From contig JBQCIO010000141.1 in assembly GCA_051953655.1 (NCBI GenBank), positions 17,341-81,340 of the forward strand: 64,000 nucleotides of DNA. Direction: 5' to 3'. The stretch's first letter is position 1, and each line of letters starts with the position of its first letter. Shown in pieces: positions 7,934 to 16,069 of this stretch. A program made the translations under genes and the position numbers. The stretch comes from JBQCHF01 sp051953655 (GTDB taxonomy: Bacteria; Actinomycetota; Actinomycetes; Motilibacterales; Motilibacteraceae). Below the pieces are notes generated by a model. The model searched no databases. It was not told the DNA's origin and was given only the letters and a program-made list of their open reading frames with translations.

Positions 7934-10225
7934 GTGGCCATGGACGTGGGCACCGAGACGACGCACGCGCACGTCCCTGCACCGGCGGGCGCGGACGAGC
8001 TGGAGCGGCTGTGGCTGCGCGGCACCCCCAACCCGCAGCGGCCGCCCGCACGCGGGCGCCACGGCAGCGCGGGGGAGCGGCTCGCGCTGCTCGCCACCTT
8101 GCTGGACACCGTCTCCGACGCCGTGCTGGTGACCGAGGCCGAGCCGTTCGACGAGCCCGGGCCGCGCATCGTCTACGCCAACGCCGCGTTCCTGCGGCAC
8201 ACCGGCTACGCGCTGGAGGAGGTGCTCGGGCGCTCCCCGCGGTTCCTGCAGGGCCCGGAGACCTCCGCCGACGCGCGCGCCGAGCTGCGCCGGGCGCTGG
8301 AGGAGTGGCGGCCGGTGCGGGTGGAGCTGCTGAACCACCGCAAGGACGGCTCCCCCTTCTGGGTCGAGATCGACATCACCCCGGTCAGCGACGAGACCGG
8401 CTGGTTCACCCACTGGGTGTCGGTGCAGCGAGACGTCACCGAGCGCCGGCGCGCGCAGGAGCAGAACCTCGCCCTCCACGCGCTGGTCTCCGGCGTCCTG
8501 GCCAGCACACCGGCGCAGACCGCGGTGCTGGACCCCGCCGGGCGGATCGTCGCGGTCAACGGGGCGTGGGAGCGGTTCTGGGAGGCCAACGGCGGTGCGG
8601 ACGCGTGCGACGGGGGGACCTGCGAGGGGGCCGGCTGCGGCACCGACACCCAGGTCGGGGTCGACTACGTGGCGCTGTGCCGGGCGGCGAGCGGACCGTG
8701 CTCGGGCGGTGCCGGCGACGCGGCGGACGGGCTGGAGGCGGTCCTCACCGGCGCGCTGCCCGGCTTCAGCCTCGACTACGAGTGCTCGACCCCCACCGAG
8801 CGTCGCTGGTTCCGGATGCAGGTCTCGCCGTTGCTGCCGGCACCGACGGGCCGGGCGGCCGGACCGGACGACGAGGCGGTGGCCGGTGCCGGCTACGTCG
8901 TCGTCAGCCACTACGAGATGACGGCGCGCACCCGGGACGGGCTGCCCCCGGTCGGCGGCGGCGACCCGCTCACCGGCCTGCCGGACCGTGCCGGGCTGCT
9001 CGCCCAGCTGGCCCTCCGGCTGAGCCTGGCCACCGCCCCGGTCGCGCTGCTGCTGTGCGACGTCGACGGGTTCCGGGCGGTGAACGAGGCGCTCGGGCAC
9101 GCCGCCGGCGACGCCGTGCTGCGGCACGTGGCCGCCCGCCTGCAGCGCTCGGTCCGCCCCGGCGACGTGGTCGGCCGGCTCAGCGGCGACGAGTTCGCCG
9201 TGGTGGTGGAGGCCGGGCCCGCCGAGGCCGAGGCGCTCGCCGGCCGGCTGGCCGACCGGGTCGGCGAGCCGCTGCCGCAGCACGAGGTGCCGACGGCGGT
9301 CACCCTGAGCACCGGCATCGCGGTGGCCCCGCCCGGAGGGGGCGACCGGCCCGGCGAGGCCGAGGCGGCTGCGGAGCACCTGCTGCGCGACGCGGAGGCG
9401 GCGCTGGGCCGGGCCCGGGCCAGCGGGGGCGCCCGCAGCCTGCTGTTCCACGCCGGGCTGCGTGCCGACGCGGCGCGGCGGGTGTCGGTGTCGACCGCCC
9501 TGGCCACCGCCACCCGCGACGGCTCCCTGCGGCTGCACTACCAGCCGATCGTCGACCTCGCCTCGGGTCGGGTGCGCAAGCGCGAGGCCCTGCTCCGGTG
9601 GTGGCACGACGGCGCCCTGCGCGCCCCGGACCACTTCCTCGACGTGGCCGAGGCGACCGGCGCGATCCGGACCCTGGGCGCCTGGGTGCTCGAGCAGGCG
9701 GTGGCCGACGCGGCGGGCTGGGCCGCCCGCGGCGACACCGCGAAGGTGACGGTGAACCTCTCGGCCCAGCAGATCGGCCCGGCGCTGCCGGGCCAGGTGG
9801 CCGATCTGCTGCGCCGCTACGGCCTACCCGGCGAGCTGCTGGTCGTTGAGGTGACGGAGACCAGCGTGCTCACCGACATGTCCGAGGCCGTGGCCGTGCT
9901 CTCCGAGCTGCGCCGGCAGAAGGTGGGCGTGCTGCTGGACGACTTCGGCACCGGCTACTGCTCGTTGGTCTACCTCACCTCGCTGCCGGTCGACGGGCTC
10001 AAGGTGGACCGCCGCTTCGTGGCCGGGCTGGACACCCCGCAGGGCCGGGCGGTGGTCACCGCCGTGGCCGGCCTGGCCCGCTCGCTCGGCCTCGGCCTGG
10101 TCGCCGAGGGCGTCGAGACCCGGGAGGTCGCCGACGAGCTGCGCCACCTCGGCTACCCGCTGGCCCAGGGGTACCTGTTCGGGCGGCCGACCGCGCTGGT
10201 GGTGGAGGGGACGGACGTCGCGTGA
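7934..10225 (+). CDS. PAS-PAS-GGDEF-EAL c-di-GMP turnover protein
   Basis: 763 residues. The first PAS domain, about 45-172, is of the LOV type: GRSPRFLQG at about 100-108, LNHRKDGSPFW and a terminal SVQRDVTER, but the photoactive Cys of the GRNCRFLQ motif is replaced by Pro, so light-driven adduct formation is not expected. A second PAS, about 180-330, contains a Cys-rich loop (CDGGTCEGAGCG). The GGDEF domain has SGDEF at 417-421 and the EAL domain has intact EAL at 551-553 plus DDFGTG near 669. It could therefore both make and degrade cyclic di-GMP. There are no membrane segments. The GTG at 7934 is used; an ATG two codons on is possible. Confidence 0.92.
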   Translation: MAMDVGTETTHAHVPAPAGADELERLWLRGTPNPQRPPARGRHGSAGERLALLATLLDTVSDAVLVTEAEPFDEPGPRIVYANAAFLRHTGYALEEVLGRSPRFLQGPETSADARAELRRALEEWRPVRVELLNHRKDGSPFWVEIDITPVSDETGWFTHWVSVQRDVTERRRAQEQNLALHALVSGVLASTPAQTAVLDPAGRIVAVNGAWERFWEANGGADACDGGTCEGAGCGTDTQVGVDYVALCRAASGPCSGGAGDAADGLEAVLTGALPGFSLDYECSTPTERRWFRMQVSPLLPAPTGRAAGPDDEAVAGAGYVVVSHYEMTARTRDGLPPVGGGDPLTGLPDRAGLLAQLALRLSLATAPVALLLCDVDGFRAVNEALGHAAGDAVLRHVAARLQRSVRPGDVVGRLSGDEFAVVVEAGPAEAEALAGRLADRVGEPLPQHEVPTAVTLSTGIAVAPPGGGDRPGEAEAAAEHLLRDAEAALGRARASGGARSLLFHAGLRADAARRVSVSTALATATRDGSLRLHYQPIVDLASGRVRKREALLRWWHDGALRAPDHFLDVAEATGAIRTLGAWVLEQAVADAAGWAARGDTAKVTVNLSAQQIGPALPGQVADLLRRYGLPGELLVVEVTETSVLTDMSEAVAVLSELRRQKVGVLLDDFGTGYCSLVYLTSLPVDGLKVDRRFVAGLDTPQGRAVVTAVAGLARSLGLGLVAEGVETREVADELRHLGYPLAQGYLFGRPTALVVEGTDVA

Positions 10226-10400
10226 GGGGGGCGCTCCGTCGGGCGCCTCGTGGCTGACCCTCCCGGCCGCCTGTGTCCCTGAGCACGGTCGACGGCGCTG
10301 GTGGCGGCGCGACCTGTGCGCGGGGTACGTCGTGCGGGCCGGCTCTGCTCGCAGGGGTGGTCCACCCGTCGATGATCTTGAGCTCGGTCGGTCCGCCGTC

Positions 10401-10453
10401 TGGGTGAAGGGGCCCTTGTGCCCATAGGTTCGTCACAAGGTGCCCTTCACCCA
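10401..10453. repeat. long hairpin with TAGGTTCG loop (copy 1)
   Basis: Two 20-base arms, TGGGTGAAGGGGCCCTTGTG and its near complement, pair with two mismatches around a 13-base loop containing ATAGGTTCG. It lies between convergent genes and may terminate both. The same design recurs at 15785, 15861 and 58090. A motif GATGATCTTGA stands just upstream (10371-10381) and a GGCGCTGGTGGCGG motif at 10294-10307 resembles the terminal repeat of the other copies; no right-hand terminal repeat is seen here. Confidence 0.8.
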
Positions 10454-10476
10454 ATCCGCCGCGCGACGCGCCGGTC

Positions 10477-11478
10477 CTACGGCTCGTCGGAGACGGTGAG
10501 CACCTCGCTGAGCGGGCGGCGGTGCACGGCGGGCGGCACCGGGCCGGGGGCGTAGCCGAGCCGCAGCACCATCTGCGGGTTCTCCGGGCCGCTGGAGGGG
10601 TCGCGCAGCAGCCGGCGCAGGTCGGGCACCTCGAGCGGCTGGTGCAGCAGGCCGACGCAGACGCCGGCGTCGGTGGCGGTGGCGGTGAGCAGCACCCGCT
10701 GCAGGGCCTGGCCGGCGCGCAGCTGGTCGGCGGGGCGGTCGGTGACCGTGGTGAGCACGGCCAGCTGGGGGTGCGGCTCGAACCGGGCGATCGGGCGTCC
10801 CGACCACGAGCGGCCGGCGGCGAAGTCGCGCGGGTGCAGGTGGGCGAGGTGGTCGCGCGGGCCGGCGGCAGGCAGCGGGATGCCCTCCACGTTCTCCGGG
10901 TCCTCGGTCGTCCACCGGTGCAGCTCGGCCTGGAAGGCGGGGTCCGCCCGCCACTGCCGCTCGGCCTCACCGGTGAGGTCGAGCACCCAGCGGACGGCGT
11001 CGCCGGAGAGGAAGCGCAGGCCCGCGCCCTCGACGTGCGCCGCGGTGACGAGCCGCTCGACGACTTCGCGCGGCAGCGGGGTGGCGGCGAACGGGTCGCG
11101 CCGGGTGCGCCGCCGCGGCACGGCGGCGTGCAGGGCGAGGTCGACCGGGCTCGGTGCGCGGCGGCCTGCCACCCGCACGGTGGCCACGTGCGCCGGGTCC
11201 GCGTCCGGCAGCAGCCGCACGACCGGCTCGCGACCGAGGCGCACCAGCACCGAGAGGCGCAGGTTCAGCACCGCGGCGCCGACGCTGAGCAGCAGCGCCC
11301 GACCGGTCGGGTCCACGACCCGCAGCGTGCGACCGGTGTCCGCGTGCACCTCCACGGTGTCGTCGTGCGCGTGGAACCGCCACGGCTGGGTGTTGTGGAT
11401 CGAGGGGGCGAGGACGGCGTCGCCGACGACCGCCTCCACGTCGGCGCGGGTGAGGGCGGAGCGTGTCCCGGTGGTCAT
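10477..11478 (-). CDS. Acg-family FMN nitroreductase-like protein
   Basis: 333 residues. The N-terminal APSIHNTQPWRF is the hallmark of the nitroreductase fold in the Acg family, where the Ser/His/Asn residues bind FMN phosphate. Further conserved parts are RRRTRRDPFAATPLP in the middle, GQALQRVLLTATATDAGVCVGLLHQP and the C-terminal QMVLRLGYAP. Acg (Rv2032) of Mycobacterium tuberculosis is a DosR-regulated protein that binds FMN but lacks classical nitroreductase activity, so reductase activity here is uncertain. The ATG at 11478 follows GGGCGAGG. A DosR-like box lies 100 bp upstream, and the next gene upstream on this strand is the zinc alcohol dehydrogenase. Confidence 0.9.
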   Translation of the reverse strand: MTTGTRSALTRADVEAVVGDAVLAPSIHNTQPWRFHAHDDTVEVHADTGRTLRVVDPTGRALLLSVGAAVLNLRLSVLVRLGREPVVRLLPDADPAHVATVRVAGRRAPSPVDLALHAAVPRRRTRRDPFAATPLPREVVERLVTAAHVEGAGLRFLSGDAVRWVLDLTGEAERQWRADPAFQAELHRWTTEDPENVEGIPLPAAGPRDHLAHLHPRDFAAGRSWSGRPIARFEPHPQLAVLTTVTDRPADQLRAGQALQRVLLTATATDAGVCVGLLHQPLEVPDLRRLLRDPSSGPENPQMVLRLGYAPGPVPPAVHRRPLSEVLTVSDEP

Positions 11479-11577
11479 GACCTCGCCCTTCTGGCTGTCG
11501 CGGCTCCGGCCGCGCCCAGGGAGGGGGAAGGGCGCGGCGGCACCTCCAGGGTCGCTTCTGCCGGCCGGCGCACCAAG

Positions 11578-11591
11578 GGGGCGAAGGTCCC
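11578..11591 (-). promoter_or_regulatory. DosR/DevR-like box upstream of the nitroreductase gene
   Basis: Read on the minus strand this is GGGACCTTCGCCCC, two mismatches from GGGAC-N4-GTCCC, flanked as CA...CTTGG. It lies about 100-113 bp before the nitroreductase start, and between that gene and the end of the ADH gene. Confidence 0.5.
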
Positions 11592-11706
11592 TGGGGGCAC
11601 GGTGCGTGAGGACGGTTCAGTCCGGGGTGATGGTGGGGGGGAGCGTCGGGTGAGCGTCGGGTGAGCGTCGGGCTGGCTGCCGACGGCGGAGGGTCTGGGC
11701 TGCCTC

Positions 11707-12882
11707 CTACGCCTCGTCGGGCAGCAGCACCGCGGCGCCGTCGACGCGGTCCTCGGCGAGGTCGGCCAGCGCGACGTCGGCCTCCGACATCGCGTAGGTG
11801 GTGGTGACGACGCGCAGCGGGTGGGCGGCCGCGAAGGCGAGGAACCCGCGCGCGTCCGCGCGCGTGTAGGAGGTGACGCTGCGCAGGGAGCGCTCCTGGA
11901 ACAGGTGCCGCTCGTAGGAGAGCGTGGGGACGTCGGTGAGGTGGATGCCGGCGACGGCGAGCGTCCCGCCACGGTCCAGCGCCGCCAGCGCCACCGGGAC
12001 CAGCTCCCCGGCCGGGGCGAACAGGACAGCGGCGTCGAGCGGCTCCGGGGGCTGCCCGTCGGCGGGCCCGGCGGAGGCGGCACCCAGCTCGCGGGCCAGC
12101 GCCCGGGCCCGCTCGGACCGGGTGAGCACGTGCACCCGGCAGCCCTGCGCGAGCGCCACCTGCGCGGCGAGGTGGGCGGAGGCGCCGAAGCCGTAGAGCC
12201 CGACCCGCATCCCGGGCAGCACCCGGGCCCGACGCAGGGCGCGGTAGCCGATGATCCCCGCGCACAGCAGCGGCGCGAGCTCGGCGGCCGGCCCCTCGGG
12301 GAGCGGGAGGGCGAACGCCGCGGGCGCGGTGGCGAACTCGGCGTAGCCGCCGTCGGCGTCCCAGCCGGTGTAGCGGGACAGCGGGCACAGGTTCTCCTCG
12401 CCCCGCGCGCACCAGCGGCAGGTGCCGCAGGTGCTGCGCAGCCAGGCGATGCCCACGCGGGACCCGAGCGGCGCGGTGCCGGCCCGGCCGGCCAGCCGGG
12501 AGCCGTGCGCCACCACCCGCCCGACGACCTCGTGCCCTGGCACCCTGTTCCTGCCGTGCGGGGGGAGGTCGCCCTCGGCCAGGTGCAGGTCGGTCCGGCA
12601 GACCCCGCAGGCCTCCACCCGTACCAGCAGCTCCTCCGCGCCCGGGTGCGGCACCTCGCGGTGCACCCGCTGCAGGGGAGCTCCTGGCCGTCCCGCCGGC
12701 GCGGCCGGACCGGGATCGCCCACCGCCCAGGCGTCCATCGACGCCGGCAGCCGCAGCTCGAGGCCCCGGGCCAGGCTGCCGGGGCCCGTCGACCCGGGGC
12801 GCTGCGCCGGCGGCACCTGCGATCCCGTGCCGGACCCGGCGGCGCGCGTGCCGGACTCCCCTGTCCCCGTGCCCCGCACCAT
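11707..12882 (-). CDS. zinc-dependent alcohol dehydrogenase
   Basis: About 391 residues, MDR superfamily. Catalytic zinc ligands are visible as Cys95 in GVCRTDLH and His117-Glu118 in PGHEVVGRV. The structural zinc loop has four Cys (152, 155, 158, 166) in CGTCRWCARGEENLC. The nucleotide-binding segment LYGFGASAHLAAQVAL lies in the second domain, where GFGASA replaces the usual GxGxxG. The family oxidises alcohols or reduces aldehydes with NAD(P). The start at 12882 has a G-rich ribosome site but gives an atypical 48-residue leader; MDAWAV at residue 49 looks like the usual family N-terminus, so translation could begin there. It is divergent from the USP gene, with a DosR-like box between. Confidence 0.88.
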   Translation of the reverse strand: MVRGTGTGESGTRAAGSGTGSQVPPAQRPGSTGPGSLARGLELRLPASMDAWAVGDPGPAAPAGRPGAPLQRVHREVPHPGAEELLVRVEACGVCRTDLHLAEGDLPPHGRNRVPGHEVVGRVVAHGSRLAGRAGTAPLGSRVGIAWLRSTCGTCRWCARGEENLCPLSRYTGWDADGGYAEFATAPAAFALPLPEGPAAELAPLLCAGIIGYRALRRARVLPGMRVGLYGFGASAHLAAQVALAQGCRVHVLTRSERARALARELGAASAGPADGQPPEPLDAAVLFAPAGELVPVALAALDRGGTLAVAGIHLTDVPTLSYERHLFQERSLRSVTSYTRADARGFLAFAAAHPLRVVTTTYAMSEADVALADLAEDRVDGAAVLLPDEA

Positions 12883-12958
12883 CCCGTCACCCTGCCCCCC
12901 GCCCCGGTGAGCGACAAGGCCTCCCGGCGTCGGTTCGGCACGGCCGTTCAGCCCTGCT

Positions 12959-12972
12959 GGGACGGTGGTCCC
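12959..12972. promoter_or_regulatory. DosR/DevR-like palindrome between ADH and USP genes
   Basis: GGGACGGTGGTCCC is a perfect GGGAC-N4-GTCCC palindrome in the divergent promoter region, about 77 bp from the ADH start and 56 bp from the USP start, so it could serve both genes. Confidence 0.6.
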
Positions 12973-13027
12973 TGACCTGGTCCCTCCAGGTGGCGGAGGG
13001 TGGAGACGCCCACACCAGGAGGTCGTC

Positions 13028-13624
13028 ATGACCGGTGCCCCCAGCAGCGGTGCCCCCAGCACGGATCGTCCCGGCGGAGCTGCGTCCCCTCGGGCTGCGG
13101 CTCCCGTCGTCGTCGGCGTCGACGGCTCCAGCGGCGGCCGGCGCGCCCTCGCGGTGGCCCTGGAGCTGGCCCGCGACCTGCGCACCGTGGTCGAGGTGGT
13201 CACCGCGTGGACCTGGGACACGCTGGCCGAGACCCCGCTCGACGTCGAGGTGAGCACACCCGCGGCGGCCCGCCAGCACGCCGAGGCGCTCCAGACCGCC
13301 GACGTCGAGCAGGTGCGCGCCGGCGTCGCCGACCCGCCGCCGGTGTCCGCGGAGGTGGTCGAGGGCGCGCCCGGCACGGTGCTGTGCCGCGCCGCCCGCG
13401 ACGCGCGGGTGCTCGTGCTCGGCAGCCACGGCCACGGGCTGCTGCGCCAGGCGGTGGCCGGGTCGGTGAGCCGCTACGCGCTCAAGCACTCGGTGGTGCC
13501 GGTGCTGCTCGTCCCGGTGCCGCACCCGGCCGGGGCCGAGCTCGGTGAGGAGCACGAGGAGCTCGTCGAGCTGCCCCGCGACCGGGTGCGCACCGGGGAG
13601 GACCCCGGCGAGCCGGCGCCCTGA
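13028..13624 (+). CDS. universal stress protein
   Basis: 198 residues, one UspA domain at about 25-165. It starts with VVVGVDGSSGGRRAL and ends with the nucleotide-binding motif GSHGHGLLRQAVAGSVS, which fits G-x2-G-x9-G-S of ATP-binding universal stress proteins; the last strand is VVPVLLVP. An N-terminal Ser/Ala/Pro tail and an acidic C-terminal tail of about 30 residues flank the domain. The ATG at 13028 has AGGAGG 5 bases upstream and is preferred over an upstream GTG. Many DosR-regulated genes of M. tuberculosis are universal stress proteins, and a DosR-like palindrome lies 56 bp before the start. Confidence 0.92.
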   Translation: MTGAPSSGAPSTDRPGGAASPRAAAPVVVGVDGSSGGRRALAVALELARDLRTVVEVVTAWTWDTLAETPLDVEVSTPAAARQHAEALQTADVEQVRAGVADPPPVSAEVVEGAPGTVLCRAARDARVLVLGSHGHGLLRQAVAGSVSRYALKHSVVPVLLVPVPHPAGAELGEEHEELVELPRDRVRTGEDPGEPAP

Positions 13625-13656
13625 CGTGGGACGGGTCGGCTGCCGCCGGGCGACTC

Positions 13657-13670
13657 GGGCCCTTCGGCCC
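13657..13670 (+). promoter_or_regulatory. DosR/DevR-like box upstream of the FMN-binding protein
   Basis: GGGCCCTTCGGCCC matches GGGAC-N4-GTCCC with two mismatches and strongly resembles natural DosR sites of the GGGACTTTCGGCCC type. It ends 35 bp before the start at 13706. Confidence 0.45.
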
Positions 13671-13705
13671 TGTGCGTTCGGCAGCGCGGTGCCGACGCTG
13701 GGTGC

Positions 13706-14146
13706 ATGGAGCTCGACGCGGTGAACCCGCAGCGCCTGAGCCGGGCCGAGTGCATCGAGCTGCTCGGCTCGCTGAGCATCGGCCGGATCGTCTTCACCGA
13801 CCGCGCCCTGCCCGCCGTCCTGCCGGTCACCTACGCCGTGGTCGACGACCACCTCGTCGTCCGGACCTCCGAGGAGTCCCGGCTGACCCGGTCCGCCCCG
13901 GGCGGGGTGGTGGCGTTCGAGGTCGACGACGTCGAGCCGCAGCTGCACTGCGGCTGGAGCGTGACGGTGCTGGGCCGCTGCGAGCGGGTCACCGACGAGG
14001 GGCTGGCCGAGCGGCTGCGCGAGCACGTCGACCCGTGGGCGCCGGGGCGGCGCGACGTCGTGCTGCGGGTGCCGCTCACCCTGGTCGAGGGCCGGCGGGT
14101 GCACGCCCGGCTCGACCTGCCGGACCTGCAGGCGCCGGTGCCCTAG
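13706..14146 (+). CDS. pyridoxamine 5'-phosphate oxidase-related FMN-binding protein
   Basis: 146 residues, flavin-binding split-barrel fold of the PPOX-2 type: LSRAECIELLGSLSIGRIVF, then LPAVLPVTYAVVDDHLVVRT, then VAFEVDDVEP and GWSVTVLGRCERV. These proteins bind FMN, F420 or haem and reduce or sense small molecules; the cofactor cannot be decided here. ATG 13706 sits 35 bp after a DosR-like box. The beta-CASP nuclease gene follows after 31 bp, so the two probably share a transcript. Close relatives occur in actinobacterial hypoxia regulons. Confidence 0.88.
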   Translation: MELDAVNPQRLSRAECIELLGSLSIGRIVFTDRALPAVLPVTYAVVDDHLVVRTSEESRLTRSAPGGVVAFEVDDVEPQLHCGWSVTVLGRCERVTDEGLAERLREHVDPWAPGRRDVVLRVPLTLVEGRRVHARLDLPDLQAPVP

Positions 14147-14177
14147 AAGCCAGGTGCCCCGGGGGGAAGGGGAGGTC

Positions 14178-15605
14178 ATGGAGCGGCCCACCGTCACCGT
14201 CCTGGGCGCGGCTGGGACGGTCACCGGCAGCAGGTTCCTCGTGCAGGCCCCGGCTGCGTCGTTCGCGCCGTCCGGGCGGCGGGCCCGGGTGCTCGTGGAC
14301 GCCGGTCTGTACCAGGGCCTGCGCGAGCTGCGCCGGCGCAACTGGGAGCCGTTCCCGGTGCCGCCGGCGTCGTTGGACGCGGTGCTGCTGACCCACGCCC
14401 ACCTCGACCACAGCGGCTACCTGCCGGCGCTGCGCCGCGGCGGCTTCACCGGCCCGGTGCTGTGCACCGCGGCCACCGCCGAGCTCACCGCGATCGTGCT
14501 GCGCGACAGCGCCCACCTGCAGGAGGAGGACGCGCGCTACGCCGCCGAGCACGGGACCAGCCGGCACGCGCGCCCCCGCCCGCTCTACGACGAGGACGAC
14601 GTCGAGGAGACGCTCCCGCTGCTCCGGCCGGTGCCGTTCGACGCCCCGGTGGAGGTGGTCCCGGGGGTCACCGCGACCTTCCGCCGCGCCGGCCACGTGC
14701 TGGGCTCGGCCAGCGTCCTGCTGGAGGCGGCCGGGCGCCGGTTGCTGGTCAGCGGCGACCTCGGCCGCCCGCACCACCCGGTCCTGCTGCCGCCCGATCC
14801 GGCGCCGCACGCCCACACCGTGCTGGTGGAGTCGACCTACGGTGACCGGCACCACCAGCCGACCGAGCAGGGGCTCGTCGACGCCGTCCGGCACACCCTG
14901 GAGCGCGGCGGCACCGTGCTGGTGCCCGCCTTCGCCGTCGACCGCACCGAGATCGTGCTGCACGTGCTGCGCGAGGCGGTGCTGCGCGGCGACCTGCCGC
15001 AGGTGCCGGTCTACGTCGACAGCCCGATGGCGCTGGCCGCGCTCGACGTCTACCGCCGGGCCCTGCACGAGGGCGTCGGCGCCGGCCCGTCCGACGTCCG
15101 CCCGGAGCTGCGCGACGGCTGCGACCCGTTCGACCCGGGGGACCTGCGCGAGGTGCACGACGTGCGCGGCTCGATCGCCCTCAACTCGCCCGGCTTCCCC
15201 TGCGTGGTCGTCTCCGCGTCCGGGATGGGCACCGGCGGCCGGGTCGTGCACCACCTGGCCGAGCAGCTGCCCGACCCGCGCAACACCGTCGTGCTGGTCG
15301 GCTTCCAGGCCGAGGGCACCCGCGGCCGGCGGCTGCTGGACGGCGAGCGGGCGCTCAAGATGCTCGGGCGCTACGTCCCGGTGCGCGCCGAGGTCGTCGA
15401 CGTCCCCGACTTCTCCGTGCACGCCGACGCCGACGAGCTGCTCGAGTGGCTCTACCCCGCCGTCCGCTCACCGGAGGGGCCGCCGGAGCAGTGCCTCGTG
15501 GTGCACGGCGAGCGCCACGCCTCCGAGGTGCTGGCCGCGCGGATCCGGGACGAGCTCGACCTGGCCGCGGTGGTGCCGGGGTACGGGGAGAAGGTGCGGG
15601 TGTAG
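14178..15605 (+). CDS. beta-CASP metallo-beta-lactamase-fold RNA nuclease
   Basis: 475 residues, the usual length for single-protein beta-CASP nucleases of the CPSF/YsxB-like type. Metal motif 2 is LTHAHLDHSG at about 71-80. RAGHVLGSASVLL carries motif 3, SGDLGRP motif 4, and the beta-CASP domain holds FAVDRTEIVLHVL, SASGMGTGGRVVHHL and a C-terminal FSVHADADELLEW (motif C His). These residues predict an active, zinc-dependent endo/exonuclease for RNA. ATG 14178 has a strong GGGGAGG site. It follows the FMN protein by 31 bp. Comparable nucleases occur near universal stress proteins in other actinobacteria. Confidence 0.9.
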   Translation: MERPTVTVLGAAGTVTGSRFLVQAPAASFAPSGRRARVLVDAGLYQGLRELRRRNWEPFPVPPASLDAVLLTHAHLDHSGYLPALRRGGFTGPVLCTAATAELTAIVLRDSAHLQEEDARYAAEHGTSRHARPRPLYDEDDVEETLPLLRPVPFDAPVEVVPGVTATFRRAGHVLGSASVLLEAAGRRLLVSGDLGRPHHPVLLPPDPAPHAHTVLVESTYGDRHHQPTEQGLVDAVRHTLERGGTVLVPAFAVDRTEIVLHVLREAVLRGDLPQVPVYVDSPMALAALDVYRRALHEGVGAGPSDVRPELRDGCDPFDPGDLREVHDVRGSIALNSPGFPCVVVSASGMGTGGRVVHHLAEQLPDPRNTVVLVGFQAEGTRGRRLLDGERALKMLGRYVPVRAEVVDVPDFSVHADADELLEWLYPAVRSPEGPPEQCLVVHGERHASEVLAARIRDELDLAAVVPGYGEKVRV

Positions 15606-15784
15606 GGCGTCTGGGCTCGGTCCTGGCGTACTCCGGCCCCCGCTCGCGTCGGTGCAGGCACGCTTGGGGGGCTGCGGCCGCGTCGTGGCTGGGAGGAAGG
15701 GCGCTGGTGACGGGAGGAGCCAGGTGCGGGGGCCGGTCGCGTCGCCGGCCGGCGACCCGCGTGCAAATCAAGATCATCCATGTT

Positions 15785-15835
15785 GGGTGAGGGTGCCCCT
15801 GAGCCAATAGGTTCGGCTCTGGGTGCCCCTCACCC
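15785..15835. repeat. long hairpin with TAGGTTCG loop (copy 2)
   Basis: Arms of 20 bases (GGGTGAGGGTGCCCCTGAGC and partner) pair with four mismatches around the loop CAATAGGTTCG. It differs from copy 1 in arm sequence (GAGGG for GAAGG) but keeps the loop, so the arms appear to have changed together. Confidence 0.75.
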
Positions 15836-15860
15836 CAGGCGGATGATCAAGGCCTTCTCC

Positions 15861-15907
15861 GTGAAGGGCGACTTTGTTCCATAGGTTCGAACGAAGGGGC
15901 CCTTCAC
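15861..15907. repeat. long hairpin with TAGGTTCG loop (copy 3)
   Basis: Arms of 19 bases (GTGAAGGGCGACTTTGTTC and partner) pair with three mismatches around CATAGGTTC. The right arm contains the nested perfect palindrome GAAGGGGCCCTTC. It lies 25 bp after copy 2 in the same element. Confidence 0.75.
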
Positions 15908-16069
15908 CCAGTCCCGCTGACCACGGGCCGACGCGCGCCGGCGGCAGGACCGGCTTCGCGCCCGGCCGCTCCCGTCACCAGCGCCTCTCCCGCCGTCGCA
16001 GGCCGCAGCACGCCACCAGGCCGGTCCGGAGCGCGGCGCGGGTCACCGTCGACGCACCGGCGGGGCACC

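Larger units (their letters stand above)
15700..15985. repeat. palindromic element with terminal inverted repeats (15.8-kb copy)
   Basis: The ends are GGCGCTGGTGACGGGAG at 15700-15716 and its perfect complement at 15969-15985. The interior carries two TAGGTTCG hairpins (15785-15835 and 15861-15907) and inverted GATCATCC/GGATGATC motifs. The element fills most of the 464-bp gap between the convergent nuclease and CBS genes; no convincing ORF is present in the gap and no target-site duplication is evident. Confidence 0.75.

Noticed and set aside
10421..10432. ATAGGTTCG as a tRNA T-loop
   Set aside because: No acceptor stem, D-arm or anticodon arm around it; the surrounding arms form one long hairpin instead. 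The same applies to the other three copies.
11549..11562. GGGTCGCTTCTGCC as a second DosR-like box before the nitroreductase
   Set aside because: Too many mismatches, and its 29-bp distance from the first box does not match the 22-bp pair before cydA.
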